DNA of 64,000 bases from VRUE01 sp963715625 (GCA_963715625.1 OY970260.1:372001-436000); one strand, 5' to 3'; shown: positions 22,824 through 32,224, counted from the stretch's first letter. Numbers and translations: made by a program. The notes: generated by a model from the letters alone, not told the origin.

Positions 22824-23165
22824 TCAGGCTGGAACGGGCTCGGCTGGCTCGCCGGAGAGCCAGCGGCGGCCGTAGCGACGCATGTCCTCGACCAGGGGGA
22901 CGAGGGCCTCGCCCTTCTCGGTCAGCGCGTACTCGACCCGGGGCGGGACCTCGGGGAAGGTGTGGCGCTCGACGATGCCCTCCTCTTCGAGGGCCCGGAG
23001 GCGAAGCGAGAGGGTGCGCGGGCTGATCCCCTCCAGCGAGCGCTCGAGCTCGCAGAAGCGGCTCGACCCCTCGGCGAGGTCGCGGATGACGAGGAGGGTC
23101 CACTTGCCGCAGACGACCTCGGCCGTGCGGCAGACGGGACAGCGGGAGTTGGATGCGGCACTCAT
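22824..23165 (-). CDS. HxlR-family winged-helix regulator, 113 aa
   Basis: Compact HxlR protein: the N-terminal redox-type Cys pair in NSRCPVCRTAEVVCGKW, the signature WTLLVIRDLAEGSSRFCELE, recognition helix SPRTLSLRLRALEEEGIVER, and wing VEYALTEKGEALVPLVEDM. HxlR proteins with conserved N-terminal Cys often sense electrophiles. An operator-like site at 23221-23235 lies 56 bp upstream of the ATG and a very similar site lies next to the YihY gene at 44125-44139, so both may be targets. Length is standard. Confidence 0.9.
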   Translation of the reverse strand: MSAASNSRCPVCRTAEVVCGKWTLLVIRDLAEGSSRFCELERSLEGISPRTLSLRLRALEEEGIVERHTFPEVPPRVEYALTEKGEALVPLVEDMRRYGRRWLSGEPAEPVPA

Positions 23166-23220
23166 CGGAAAAGCGGGCGGTTGTGTCGATTGCCTCGCTC
23201 CAGCGAGTGTACCGATCCTG

Positions 23221-23235
23221 CTTCACTTACTGAAG
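23221..23235. promoter_or_regulatory. Operator-like site upstream of the second HxlR gene
   Basis: CTTCACTTACTGAAG has 5 bp inverted arms around a 5 bp centre, the same geometry as the HxlR sites at 480-538. It differs at two positions from CTTCAGTTTCTGAAG at 44125-44139. Confidence 0.55.
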
Positions 23236-23245
23236 TTTTGGGCTG

Positions 23246-24100
23246 CTACGGCAGTTGCTCGTGCCCGATCGGGACACGCCGCGGGTTCAGCACGACGAGC
23301 TTGTAGCGCACGGATTCGGAGCCGAAGACGAACATCTCGGGCATGCCCGGTTCGACTTCGAGCAGCTGGCAGGCTTCCTCCCCCGAGAGGCACCGGCCTT
23401 CCCCGAAGATCGCGGTCACCGCGTCGGACACGAGCAGCACCGGCTTGTGGGTCTTCGGGCTGAGGCCCATGTAGACGACCGCCTGCACGTCTTCGCTGGG
23501 CAGGGCCGCTGGCGGGATGACGCGCTTGCGGAGCTCCGGATCGCTCTTTTCCTTCTTGCCGCTGGGCAGCGTCCGGGTTGTCGTGATCTGGACGTTGACC
23601 GCCGTGGTGTATTCGGTGAGTTCACCTGAGCCGCCCGACCCGCCGGATCCGCCGCCGGTGGTCGATTCTGTCGTCGTCTTTGAGCTGCTCGTTTCCTTCG
23701 CGGTGGTAGACGACGACGAACTGGAGCCGCCTTCGTCCTGCCCGCCGCCCAGCTGCGCACCCTGGAGGTTCTGCTTCGGCGCCGGCTGACGGAACGGGTC
23801 CGTCGGCTTGCGACCGCGAAGGCGCCTGCGGTAGTCGCGCAGGCCGGGGTTCGCCTCGACGACGATCAGCTGAGACGTGTGCCCTCCTTCTTCGCTCAGC
23901 GCCGAGGTCGTGCCGGGACCGGGCGGCGGGGTCCCTTCGGAGTCCTGGCTGAGCAGGATCGGGGCGGCGGCGATCGCGACCACGACGAGGGCGATCAACG
24001 GCAGCAGCCGACGGTCGCGCAGGTCCCAGTAGAGGTCGACGAGGAAGTCCGGCACCTTCAGCTCGGGCGTCTTCAGCTCCGGCCTTTTCAGCCCCTTCAC
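23246..24100 (-). CDS. PilP-like type IV pilus accessory protein, 284 aa
   Basis: A bitopic membrane protein: basic cytoplasmic N-terminus (LKRPELKTPELKVPDFLVD), one membrane segment near residues 33-50 (LLPLIALVVVAIAAAPILL), a Ser/Thr/Gly-rich linker near 120-155, and a small C-terminal domain with VQAVVYMGLSPKTHKPVLLV and ARCLSGEEACQLLEVEPG-like Cys pair. It is last in the pilM-N-O run and overlaps pilO by four bases, the position of PilP in other pilus operons. It has no lipobox and the similarity to PilP is by position and topology, not by clear sequence. Confidence 0.6.
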   Translation of the reverse strand: MKGLKRPELKTPELKVPDFLVDLYWDLRDRRLLPLIALVVVAIAAAPILLSQDSEGTPPPGPGTTSALSEEGGHTSQLIVVEANPGLRDYRRRLRGRKPTDPFRQPAPKQNLQGAQLGGGQDEGGSSSSSSTTAKETSSSKTTTESTTGGGSGGSGGSGELTEYTTAVNVQITTTRTLPSGKKEKSDPELRKRVIPPAALPSEDVQAVVYMGLSPKTHKPVLLVSDAVTAIFGEGRCLSGEEACQLLEVEPGMPEMFVFGSESVRYKLVVLNPRRVPIGHEQLP

Positions 24101-24891
24101 GGCGTCCCCCCGGTGGTGGCCGAGGCGGGCGTCGCCGTGGCTTCTTCCGGGCCGACCGGGGAGGCGCCCGCGGTGATCCCTTGGTCGGGCGGCGTCAGGT
24201 AGGTCGTGACCGAGAAGCTCGCCGTGAGCGAGCCGCCGCCCGATTCCGGTTCACCCGGCTCGGCCGATTCGCCACTGGACAGGGAGAAGCTGTTGACCGT
24301 GACCAGGCGCCCCTTGACGGCGACCCCTTCGTTGTGGCTCTTGACCATCGCGTCGAGGCCCTTGAGGAAGTCGGCGATCTGGAAGAAGTTGCCGCTGAAG
24401 GTGAGCGTGTACGGCATCACCGCGAGGCCGGCAGGCCCGACCGCCGCGCCGAGCGGCAGCAGCGAGGCCGCGACCTCGGTCGCGGAAACCGGTTCGCCCG
24501 TGCTGCTCGCGGGCGCCGAGGCGGCTTCTTCTTCTCCACCCCCGCCGCCTTCCGAGCCGAGGGCGATGCTGCTGAACTCGACCCCGGCCCGTTCGGCGAC
24601 GCCCGTCAGCTGAACCAGCAGCGAAGCGGTTTCGTCGCTGGCCGGCACCGCCTTGCCGAGGACGACGAGCCTCTGGTAGTCGACGGGAAATTGCGAGCGC
24701 GCTTCTTCGGCGGCGGCGACTTCGGCCCGGTGTTCGGAAAGCGAGGCTTCGGCCTGTGCGACCTGTTCGCCGAGCTTCGCGGCTTCGTCGCGCTTCGGCC
24801 CGAGCAGCAACACCCAGAAGCCGAGCGCGAGCGCAGCGACGAGGACCATCGCGACGATGGTCAGGCTGCCGGATTTCCTCAGCGCGGACAC
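24097..24891 (-). CDS. pilO: Type IV pilus assembly protein PilO-like, 264 aa
   Basis: PilO pairs with PilN in the inner-membrane alignment complex. The sequence has a short cytoplasmic tail, one membrane helix near residues 10-30 (IVAMVLVAALALGFWVLLLG), a coiled coil near 35-65 (AKLGEQVAQAEASLSEHRAE), and a ferredoxin-like domain with MPYTLTFSGNFFQIADFLKG near 165-185, diagnostic for PilO. A Gly/Glu/Ala-rich loop near 110-135 and a Thr/Ala-rich C-terminal tail are low complexity. It follows pilN by one base. Confidence 0.85.
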   Translation of the reverse strand: MSALRKSGSLTIVAMVLVAALALGFWVLLLGPKRDEAAKLGEQVAQAEASLSEHRAEVAAAEEARSQFPVDYQRLVVLGKAVPASDETASLLVQLTGVAERAGVEFSSIALGSEGGGGGEEEAASAPASSTGEPVSATEVAASLLPLGAAVGPAGLAVMPYTLTFSGNFFQIADFLKGLDAMVKSHNEGVAVKGRLVTVNSFSLSSGESAEPGEPESGGGSLTASFSVTTYLTPPDQGITAGASPVGPEEATATPASATTGGTP

Positions 24892-24892
24892 C

Positions 24893-25645
24893 TCATTCCC
24901 CTTCCGAGCTTTCGCCGCTCGATTCGCTCGTGCTTTCGGAGGTTTCGCTGGAGGCGGTCTCGGCCGCTTCGGGCGCCGATTCAGGCGCCCCTTCGACCTG
25001 CGGCAGCGGCGCCGCGTCGAAGGCGACGAGCAGCGAGAACGTGGCGGCGCCTGACATCACGCCGCAATCGGACCCTTCCGATTCGCCGCCTTCGACGGAC
25101 ACCGTGGACGACTGGACACCGACCCTGGTGACGCCGTTGATGTCCTTCAGCGCGGTGACGAATTCCGCCACCCCCCGCTGCCCCTTCGCGCAGCCGGACA
25201 GGCTCAGCGAGGGGCCCGCCAAGCCGCCGCCGAGGCTACTCGCTTCGCCGCCGGCCGCTTCGGAGCTGCCGCCGGAGGAGGCGCTCAGCTGGGTCAGGTG
25301 CACATCGGCAGGCAGCACCAGCGCCAGTTCGCGCAACACGCGTTCCCAGTCGAAGCGGCTGTCGGCGAGGCTCTGCACCGTCTGCACGCGCGCTTCGCTC
25401 AGCTGGCGGAACTGGGCGTAGGAGACGAGCCGGGCAGCCCGCGCCGCGGCCACCGCGTCTTCGGCCTTCAGCTTCGCGACTTCGTCCTTGCGTTTGGCGA
25501 TCTGATTGCCGGTGAGCACCACCGCCGTGACCCCGACCAGGACCAGCACGAGGACGCCGATCAGGATGTAGACGAGCGGGCCGGTGCGGAGCGGCGCGTT
25601 CTCGCCGTGACGCTGCTCGGGTGGGATCAGGTTCACCGGGCGCAT
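24893..25645 (-). CDS. pilN: Type IV pilus assembly protein PilN-like, 250 aa
   Basis: Begins with the PilN N-terminal motif MRPVNLIPPEQR, which docks into PilM in the cytoplasm. One membrane helix follows at about 25-46 (VYILIGVLVLVLVGVTAVVL), then a coiled coil and a periplasmic-side domain with FDWERVLRELALVLPADVHL near 100-120. The C-terminus is Ser/Glu-rich and disordered. The gene is three bases after pilM and one before pilO. Confidence 0.88.
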   Translation of the reverse strand: MRPVNLIPPEQRHGENAPLRTGPLVYILIGVLVLVLVGVTAVVLTGNQIAKRKDEVAKLKAEDAVAAARAARLVSYAQFRQLSEARVQTVQSLADSRFDWERVLRELALVLPADVHLTQLSASSGGSSEAAGGEASSLGGGLAGPSLSLSGCAKGQRGVAEFVTALKDINGVTRVGVQSSTVSVEGGESEGSDCGVMSGAATFSLLVAFDAAPLPQVEGAPESAPEAAETASSETSESTSESSGESSEGE

Positions 25646-25648
25646 CGC

Positions 25649-26737
25649 TCAGCTCTCCAGGGCGAGGCCGTAGGAAAGGGTGAGGCGCGCCGCAGCCTCG
25701 TCGCCGAGCCCGGCCAGCGCCGCAGGCCGGGCAACCTGGATCGGGATGCCGAGGCCCTCCTCCATCCGCTGCGCGAAGCCGGGGATCGCGCTCCCCGGCC
25801 CGCTGAGGATGGCCCCCCCGACCGGCAGGGCGCTCTCCTGCGCCCCGTAGTAGTCGAGCGAGAGGCGCATCTCGTCGAGCAGCGCCGAGACCCCCTCCTC
25901 CAGCGCCTGCCGCGCCGCGAGGACGGTCTCGGGGTCTCCCTCGATCTCCTCGACGGGCCGTTCGACGCCGACGTAGGAGAGCCACTGGGTGGCGTGCTCC
26001 CGGTTGAGGCCGCGGGCGCCCACGAGCCGTTCGGAGATCGCCTCCATGCCGGCGTGGGAGACGCGGGTGAAGAGGCACGACCTCCCCCTCGCCACGGCGA
26101 GGTTGGTGACGTCGCCGACGTTGCAGTAGATGACGGCCTCGGTCGGGCGCTGGCCGGGCTCGGCCTCGGCGCCTGCGAGGCCGGCGCCGGCGAGGGCGCG
26201 GATCATCGCGAAGGCCGAGAGGTCGATCCCGGCCGGCTCGAGGCCGGCGCCGCGGAGCGGCTCGACGAAGGAGGCAACCATGTCGCGACGCGCGGCGACG
26301 ACGACCACGTCGACCTGGGGCTTCGCACCCTCCTCGCCTGGGACGCCGCCGACCACCTGGTGCTCGAGCACTGCTTGGTCAAGCGGCATCGGGATCTGCT
26401 CCTGAGCCTGAAAGCGGACCGCGGCGTCCATCTCCTTCGGGTCCTCGATCGCGGGGAGGCGGACGGTGCGGACGACGACGTTCTGGTTGCCGACGCCGAG
26501 CCGCACCCGCTTGGAGAGCTTGTGCTGGGAGAAGAGGGCCTTCAGCGCCTCGGCGAGCCGGCCGGGGTCGAGCACCTCGCCCTCGTGGAAGACGCCAGCC
26601 TCTAGCGGCCCGATCGCCGAGGCCTTGACCATGGCCGAGCCGTTGTCGCCCTGCACCTCGGTCGCGGCGATGCTGCCCGCCTCGATCTCGAGGCCGACGA
26701 CGCCGCCCGCCTTCTTCCTGGTCAGTTGCAGTCGCAT
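25649..26737 (-). CDS. pilM: Type IV pilus assembly ATPase-fold protein PilM
   Basis: An actin-like protein on the cytoplasmic face that binds the PilN tail. Features are the actin-type phosphate loop VGLEIEAGSIAATEVQGDNG at 14-33, VRLGVGNQNVVVRTVRLPAI near 85, the second phosphate region IYCNVGDVTNLAVARGRSCL near 210, and the adenosine-type motif GAILSGPGSAIPGFAQRMEE near 310. Length of 362 is typical. It begins the pilM-N-O-P run, with a 109-base leader separating it from pilD. Confidence 0.9.
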   Translation of the reverse strand: MRLQLTRKKAGGVVGLEIEAGSIAATEVQGDNGSAMVKASAIGPLEAGVFHEGEVLDPGRLAEALKALFSQHKLSKRVRLGVGNQNVVVRTVRLPAIEDPKEMDAAVRFQAQEQIPMPLDQAVLEHQVVGGVPGEEGAKPQVDVVVVAARRDMVASFVEPLRGAGLEPAGIDLSAFAMIRALAGAGLAGAEAEPGQRPTEAVIYCNVGDVTNLAVARGRSCLFTRVSHAGMEAISERLVGARGLNREHATQWLSYVGVERPVEEIEGDPETVLAARQALEEGVSALLDEMRLSLDYYGAQESALPVGGAILSGPGSAIPGFAQRMEEGLGIPIQVARPAALAGLGDEAAARLTLSYGLALES

Positions 26738-26853
26738 GGGTGTGGTCGCGGCGCGCAGGGCGCGCTCGCCCTACCTGGATCGACAGAAAGGCCGCAGACC
26801 TTTCGCCCTGCAACTACCCATTTCTAGGAGAACCTGGACGCGTGTCCTAGAAA
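26738..26853 (-). other. pilD-pilM intergenic leader with two hairpins
   Basis: TTTCTAGGA (26821-26829) pairs with TCCTAGAAA (26845-26853), the right arm overlapping the pilD stop. Closer to pilM are GAAAGG/CCTTTC around 26785-26810 and a GC stem near 26755-26775. No riboswitch consensus was found. The first may be a weak terminator or processing site that separates pilD and pilM expression. Confidence 0.4.
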
Positions 26854-27599
26854 GCGCTCAGGTACCACTCGACGATCCGGTCGCCGGCGAGCAGGCCGAC
26901 CACGCCGCCGAGGGCGAGAAACGGGCCGAAGGGGATTGCCTTCTTGCGCGCCCCGGCACCCTCGCGGGCGATCGTCGCCAGGCCGACCAGCGAGCCCGCG
27001 AGCAGGGCGACGAGGATCGCCGGGGCGACGTTGCGGCCGAGGAAGAGCCCCATCGTCGCCGCCAGCTTGACGTCGCCGAGCCCCATCCCGCGCGGGTAGG
27101 CGAGCGCCGCAGCGAAGAGCAGGCCGCCGGCCGCGGCGGCGGCGATCGCCCGCTCGGGCAGGCTGCCGGGATCGCCGGCCGCGGCGATCGCGACGGCGAG
27201 GATCGCGGCGGCGAACAGGATCTTGTTGGGGATGATGCGGCGCTCGAGGTCGGTCAGCGTCACCGCCGCCAGCGTCGTGACAAAGACGAGGCCGAGGGCG
27301 ACTTCGGTCGCGTCGTCCCAGAGCACCGCCACGGTCGCCGCGTAGAGCGCGCCGAGAGCCAGCTCGGCCAGCGGGTAGCGCGGCGAGATCGGGGCCCCGC
27401 AGCAGCGTGCTCGCCCGCGCAGCAGCGCCCATGAGAGCACGGGCACGTTGTCGTAGGCGGCGATCTGCGCGCCGCAACTCGGGCAACGCGAGCGCGGCCC
27501 GACGATCGATTCGCCGCGCGGGACCCGGTGCGCGACGACCATGACGAAGCTACCGGCGAGCAGCCCTCCGAGGAAGGCGAACGCCAAGGCGGCAGCCAC
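26847..27599 (-). CDS. pilD: Prepilin peptidase/N-methyltransferase (A24 family)
   Basis: A polytopic membrane protease that cleaves prepilin leaders and methylates the new N-terminus. It has the N-terminal methyltransferase domain with two Cys pairs (RCPSCGAQIAAYDNVPVLSW and ARCCGAPISPRYP), the catalytic Asp residues in LTDLERRIIPNKIL near 120 and GLGDVKLAATMGLFLGRN near 172, and about eight membrane segments. The length of 250 is normal. Expected substrates are PilA1, PilA2, PilV, PilW and PilX encoded nearby. Confidence 0.92.
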   Translation of the reverse strand: MAAALAFAFLGGLLAGSFVMVVAHRVPRGESIVGPRSRCPSCGAQIAAYDNVPVLSWALLRGRARCCGAPISPRYPLAELALGALYAATVAVLWDDATEVALGLVFVTTLAAVTLTDLERRIIPNKILFAAAILAVAIAAAGDPGSLPERAIAAAAAGGLLFAAALAYPRGMGLGDVKLAATMGLFLGRNVAPAILVALLAGSLVGLATIAREGAGARKKAIPFGPFLALGGVVGLLAGDRIVEWYLSAF

Positions 27600-27602
27600 C
27601 CG

Positions 27603-29093
27603 CTAGCCCCCCGTGTGTTCGATCGGCGTTTTGGTGTCGACCTCGAGCCGCGAGGCGTAGTTCGGATGGTCGTACATGACCGGGATCGCGTCGGCCGGCG
27701 TGTTGGCGCGGTCGACGCTGAGAGCGAGGGCGAGCCGGTTGTCTTTGTCGATCACCTTCGGGGCTTCCTCGAATTCCATCGTCAGACGCACCTTGGCCCA
27801 GGAATTTCGCGGCCAGTACCCGTTTCCCTGCGGCGTATAGGTCCAGTACGGGGTACCGTCGGACTTGGCGATCAGCGGTTCGTCGTGGGCCACCAATTCA
27901 CCGTCTTCTTCGTCTTCTTTGCGTTCGTACAGGTAGACGCAGAGCGTGCCGGTGTAGAGCGCGTCGTTGAGGGTGCGGGTGTAGAGCTCGAGCACGACCT
28001 TGCCGCCCATTTCGAAGTCGTGCGGCATCGGATCGGTCACCCAGCGGTGCACCTGGGACTCGGGATGCGCCGTCCCGGTCGGATTGTAATGGCAGCCGCT
28101 GGTGTCGTCGCGGCGGATCTGCACCCCCTTGTCGGTGTCCGGCGTCGGCTCGAGATAGAAGTCGTCGGAGTAGTCGTGCAGAGTCGGCAGCGCTTCGTCT
28201 TCGGGGTACGGATCGGGCGGCGCACTGTCAAGCAGGGTGTCCGGCGCGCCCAGCGTCGTGCCGCTCTGCAAGCCGCTGGCGCAGGTGCCGAGCGTGTTGT
28301 GCAGCAGGTGGTCCGCGGTGATTTCCACGCGTTCGGTCGTGCCGCCCGCCGAGCAGGAAGTGTTGGAGAGGAAGAACTGCTGCGCGGTGACGTCGCTGTC
28401 TTCGCCGTCTTCTTCTTCTTCTTTTTCTTCTTCTTCTTCTTCTTCTTTTGTTTTTTCTTCTTCTTCGCTGGATTCTTCCGGCGGCGGGCCCGTCGCCGAC
28501 TGGACTTCGACGTAGCCGGTTTCGCCCGGCTGGTTGACCGGCGTGTCGGGCTTCACCGCGACGACGATCTGCTTGTAGTCGTGTTCGGTCCCTTCGCATC
28601 CTTCAGTCGTGCAACTCGGGTCGTTGCGCCAGACCACGTAGCGGTAGATCGTCCCTTCGATGCTGCCGAGCCCGCTTTCGCCGGTTTGGAACCGGGATTC
28701 GGGGCTGAAGCCCTTTTCCGCTTCGACGTCGAGCGGGAAGTAGCTGTTGGGCGGGTCGCGCTGCAGCGCGAAGAGGCTGCCGTTGATGCGCGAGTTCGGC
28801 TTCTTCTCACCGGTTTCGTGGCTCGGCACGCTGTTGACGGCGAGGCATCCTTCGCCTGCCGGCACCGAGGAGCAGTCGTAGGGCAGGCTGTGCAGCCGCT
28901 CCAGCTCTTCCTGGGCGAGGTCGAGCGCCACCTGCGTCGCCTTCGCCCGCTGCGCGTTGCGGGTCGCCGAGGCGAGGATGCCGAAGGTCGCGGCCGCGCC
29001 CAGCACCAGCACGACCGCGGCGACCAGCACCTCGATCATCGTCAGGCCCGCCTCCGGGTCCCCGCCGATCCGCGCTTTCAGCCAGGCCCGCAC
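27603..29093 (-). CDS. PilV-like minor pilin, 496 aa, with poly-Glu tract
   Basis: A type III signal sequence lies near the start: basic VRAWLKARIGGDPEAG, then the cleavage site G/LTMIEVLVAAVVLVLGAAA. GTG 29093 is preferred, just after the pilW stop. The large C-terminal part has several Cys pairs (CSSVPAGEGC, CTTEGC, CVYLYE) and ends in a jelly-roll-like domain with WAKVRLTMEFEEAPKV. Between them, around residues 210-230, a nearly pure Glu/Lys tract is encoded by a TTC microsatellite. At 496 residues it is much longer than common PilV, so it may be an adhesin carried at the pilus tip. Confidence 0.78.
   Translation of the reverse strand: MRAWLKARIGGDPEAGLTMIEVLVAAVVLVLGAAATFGILASATRNAQRAKATQVALDLAQEELERLHSLPYDCSSVPAGEGCLAVNSVPSHETGEKKPNSRINGSLFALQRDPPNSYFPLDVEAEKGFSPESRFQTGESGLGSIEGTIYRYVVWRNDPSCTTEGCEGTEHDYKQIVVAVKPDTPVNQPGETGYVEVQSATGPPPEESSEEEEKTKEEEEEEEKEEEEDGEDSDVTAQQFFLSNTSCSAGGTTERVEITADHLLHNTLGTCASGLQSGTTLGAPDTLLDSAPPDPYPEDEALPTLHDYSDDFYLEPTPDTDKGVQIRRDDTSGCHYNPTGTAHPESQVHRWVTDPMPHDFEMGGKVVLELYTRTLNDALYTGTLCVYLYERKEDEEDGELVAHDEPLIAKSDGTPYWTYTPQGNGYWPRNSWAKVRLTMEFEEAPKVIDKDNRLALALSVDRANTPADAIPVMYDHPNYASRLEVDTKTPIEHTGG
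28408..28466. repeat. TTC/GAA trinucleotide microsatellite in the pilV-like gene
   Basis: About 59 bases of nearly pure TTC and TTT units on the given strand, coding an acidic run of Glu with a few Lys in the minor pilin. Because the unit is three bases, slippage changes linker length without shifting the frame. Confidence 0.8.
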
Positions 29094-29095
29094 GT

Positions 29096-29686
29096 TCAGT
29101 CGCTCGCGTAGTCGAGGGTGCGGAGGCCGGCGCCGTCGGTGACGGTCAGCTCGCCTTCGCCTTCCGGGTTGGCGATGTGCAGGGTGATGCCGATGTAGAT
29201 CGGTTCTTCGGTGTTCGGTTCGTAGTTGAAGACCTGGTTGCTGTCGAGCCCGCTGACGATGGTCGTCGGCGTGCCGCCGCTCGTAACCTCCGGCGCCGTC
29301 TCCGTCCGCGTGCATTCGCTCGTCGTGCAGCGGTAGGTGACCCGGCATTCGATCGAGGGCGCGCTCGCCCCTTCCGCGACCGAGCCGCCGCAGGTCGTGC
29401 GCCGCAGCTGGGTTTGGAAGGAGACTTCCGAGCCGGTCGGCGTCGGTTCCTGGTAGACCGCGACGCCGTTGCGGATCTCACGCGTCATCCGCTCGAGCAC
29501 GTAGCGCGCGGTGGCGATGTCCTGGTTCTTCTTGCTCAGCTTCGGCTGCTGGCGAACAGCGCTGATCAGCATCGCGCTGGCGGCGCCGACGATGATCACG
29601 CTCATCGCCGCGGCGACCAGCAGCTCGACCAGGGTCAGGCCCGCTTCGCGGTCGAGGCCGCCGAGCCGGGCGCGCAGCCGCTTCAT
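29096..29686 (-). CDS. PilW-like minor pilin, 196 aa
   Basis: ATG 29686 begins MKRLRARLGGLDREAG, followed by the prepilin site G/LTLVELLVAAAMSVIIVGAA, with Glu at +5 as required for assembly. The rest has a Cys pair region (RRTTCGGSVAEG, YRCTTSECTRTE) and a small beta domain. It overlaps the upstream gene as ATGA and ends three bases before the PilV-like start, so the minor pilins form one transcript unit. Confidence 0.82.
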   Translation of the reverse strand: MKRLRARLGGLDREAGLTLVELLVAAAMSVIIVGAASAMLISAVRQQPKLSKKNQDIATARYVLERMTREIRNGVAVYQEPTPTGSEVSFQTQLRRTTCGGSVAEGASAPSIECRVTYRCTTSECTRTETAPEVTSGGTPTTIVSGLDSNQVFNYEPNTEEPIYIGITLHIANPEGEGELTVTDGAGLRTLDYASD

Positions 29687-32123
29687 CGGCGCCCGCCCCT
29701 TCCCGTGCCGACCAGCTTGAACCTGCGGCTGGTCGGCTTCGCCTCCGCTTCGCCGAGCGCGTTGACGCCCCTCACCTCGAAGACGTGCCTGCCGCGCCTC
29801 AGGCCCTCGAGGCGCTTCGGCGAGCGGCACGACTTCCAGGCATGGCGATCGACCCTGCAGACGAAACGCGTCCCCGCCTGGCCCGTCGAGTCGGTGAAGC
29901 GGAAGACCGGCTTCCGCGCCCGCGTCTTGAAGACGGGCCCAAAGGTGATCCGGGTCGCGGGGAGCGCGTGGGCGGTCGCTCCGCGCGGCTTGGACCCGAG
30001 GCCGGGGAGAGATCCCAAGCCGGGGCCAGAGCCCCCGCCGCCGGGGGTCCCGCCGGAACCACCCCCGCCGCCACCGCCCCCTTCGGGTTCTGGGTCTTGC
30101 TGCCTGTAGACCAGCGATTCGGAGCATTCCGAGATGAAGCCTTCGGCTTCGGCGGTCGCGCGGAAGTCTGTAGCCGAGCCGGGCGCCACGCTCGCTTTTA
30201 TGCCCGGGGATTCCAGTGTGGCGCGACTGCCGGTGGCCACCGGTTCGCCGGAACAGTCGGCCGTCCGGTAGAGCTTGATCGAGGCTTCCGCGACGCTCTC
30301 CGAACCGAGCACCCGCGGTTCGGTGGAGGCACCCGGAGATTCGGGGTCGGTGGCTTCCAGGACCGGGGGGGCGGCGCCAGTTTGGCTTCGAGTTCGGGGT
30401 CGTTGCCCTGCGAAACCAGCACCGTGCCGGTCGCCGAGCGTTCGTAGACGTCTTCTTCGGAGTCGTGGTCGGCTTCGGTCATCCGCTCGTCGGTGGTAAA
30501 GAAGGTGCGGTCCCCCGCGGCGGCGACGCCCTGGAGCTGCGAGTCGAAGGCGCCGTTGCCGCTGTAGAGGCCGGAGCCGCCGAGCTGTCCCGCGGAGACC
30601 AGCGTCGTCGCCCCGCCGTTGCGATCGTAGGCGTCCGTGCGTTCGTCGCGATCGCCGGGGCCGCTTTCGTCCCCTTCGAGCGGCGGTGCCAGCGCCTCGT
30701 CGGTGACGAAGAACAGGTGGGAGCCGTCGGCCGAGGCGCCGGCGAAGCTGGCGTTCCGTTCGCCGTTGCCGCATTCGGGGTCTGTGCAGGTCGGACCTGG
30801 CGCCGAGACAAGCGTCGTCGGGCCGCCGGGCAGGGCGCGGGCGTAGACGTCGGCGCGCGAGTCCTCGTCCGCGGCGACCAGCGGTTCGGCGGTGCTGAGG
30901 ACGGCCGTCGTGCCGGCGGCGGAGACCCAGGCGAGCGACGCCGGCAGTTCGCCGTTGCCGCAACCCGGCTGGCAGGGGGGGTCGCCTTCAGAGACCAGCT
31001 CGGTTTCGCCGCCCTGGCGGACGTAGACGTCCTGGGCTTCGTCGTCGTCCTCCACCGCCAGCGATTCGCTCGTGGCGAAGAGGACCGCGGTGCCTTCGGC
31101 GGAACCGCCTTCGAAGAGGGCGTTGTGTTCGCCGTTGCCGCCGCCTTCGCCGGTCGAGACGCGCGTCGCGGTCCCCCCGGACCAGTCGTAGACGTCCTGG
31201 GATTCGTCGCTGTCTTCGGCGAGGGCCCGTTCGTTGGTCTCGAAGAAGACGTGGGCGCCGTTGGCCGATATCGCGCTGTTGACCGGTTCGCAGCTGTGCC
31301 CGGCGGGACAGGCTTCGGGTCCCGGCCCGGTAGCCGACACCAGCTTCGTTTCGCCGCTATCGACGTCGCGCTCGTAGAGGTCGCTTTCGCTGTCCGCGTC
31401 GGCGCCGGCCAGCGATTCGGCACTGGCGAAGATCGCCTTCGAGCCGTCGGCCGAGGCGTCCTGGAAGACGGCCGGTTTCGTGCCATTGCCGCAGCTGCCA
31501 CACGACGGCGCGGCGACGGAGACGAGCGCGGTCGTGCCCGCTTTGAGGTCACGGACGTAGACGTCGGGGCTCGCGTCTTCGTCCTGCGAGGAGAGCTGCT
31601 CGCCGCTGACGAAGAAGACCCGGTTGCCTTCGCCGACGATGCCGCCGGGGGCGGCGCCGGCGTTGACGTTGGCGTTGCCGCAGCCCGAGGCGGCGCACGA
31701 GGGGTCGCCGGCGGAGACCAGCGCGGTCGTGTCTTCCGCCAGGTCGCGGACGTAGACGTCTTCGGCGCTGTCTTTGTCGGCCGCCGTCAACCGCTCCTTG
31801 GTGGCGAAGAAAACCCCGTCGCCGGCGGCGTCGATCACCAGGAACTGCGCCGGGTAGGCGTCGTTGCCGCCGGTCGGGCCGAGCGAGGCCTCGCGGGTGA
31901 CGTAGCCCAGCTCTTCGTCGAGTTCGCGCACGTAGACGTCGCGCTGGAGGTCGGTGTCACCCGGGAGGAGCTGGTCCACCGTGCTGAAGACGGCGACCCT
32001 GCCGTCGGCCGAGATGCCCTCGTAGCGGGCGGGCGCGGCCTGCGCGACCGGCGCGGACAGCAAAACGGCGCCGAGCGCCACCAGCGCGAACTGCAGTGCG
32101 CGGTGTCTGTGCTTCGCCGGCAT
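29683..32123 (-). pseudogene. Secreted PD40/TolB-like beta-propeller protein, frameshifted at a C7 tract
   Basis: Two adjacent frames read as one gene of about 813 residues if one C is added to the seven-C run (G7 on the given strand at 30365-30371). The first part has a signal peptide (FALVALGAVLLSAPVAQA) from ATG 32123 and about nine copies of a unit ending DVYVRDLAEDTTALVSAG, typical of propeller blades. The second part continues VLEATDPESPGASTEPRV, then a Gly-rich linker and an Ig-like/fibronectin-like domain with FRFTDSTGQAGTRFVCRVD. Its 3' end overlaps pilW. It may be a pilus-tip or cell-surface protein. The break may be real, phase-variable, or a sequencing miscount. Confidence 0.78.
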
Positions 32124-32197
32124 CGTTGCTCTATCGGCGCGAATCGGCCATTCGCTTAGCCCCGCACTGGACGCTTGACCGAAAAGCCGAGGGGAGT

Positions 32198-32224
32198 CCA
32201 CGGCTTGGCCACGCCAAGCCGTGG
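32198..32224 (-). terminator. Hairpin after pilA2
   Basis: CCACGGCTTGGC (32198-32209) and GCCAAGCCGTGG (32213-32224) pair perfectly around a 3-base loop. It lies 14 bases past the pilA2 stop, followed on that strand by a weak T-rich stretch (CGGCTTTTCGG). Confidence 0.7.
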
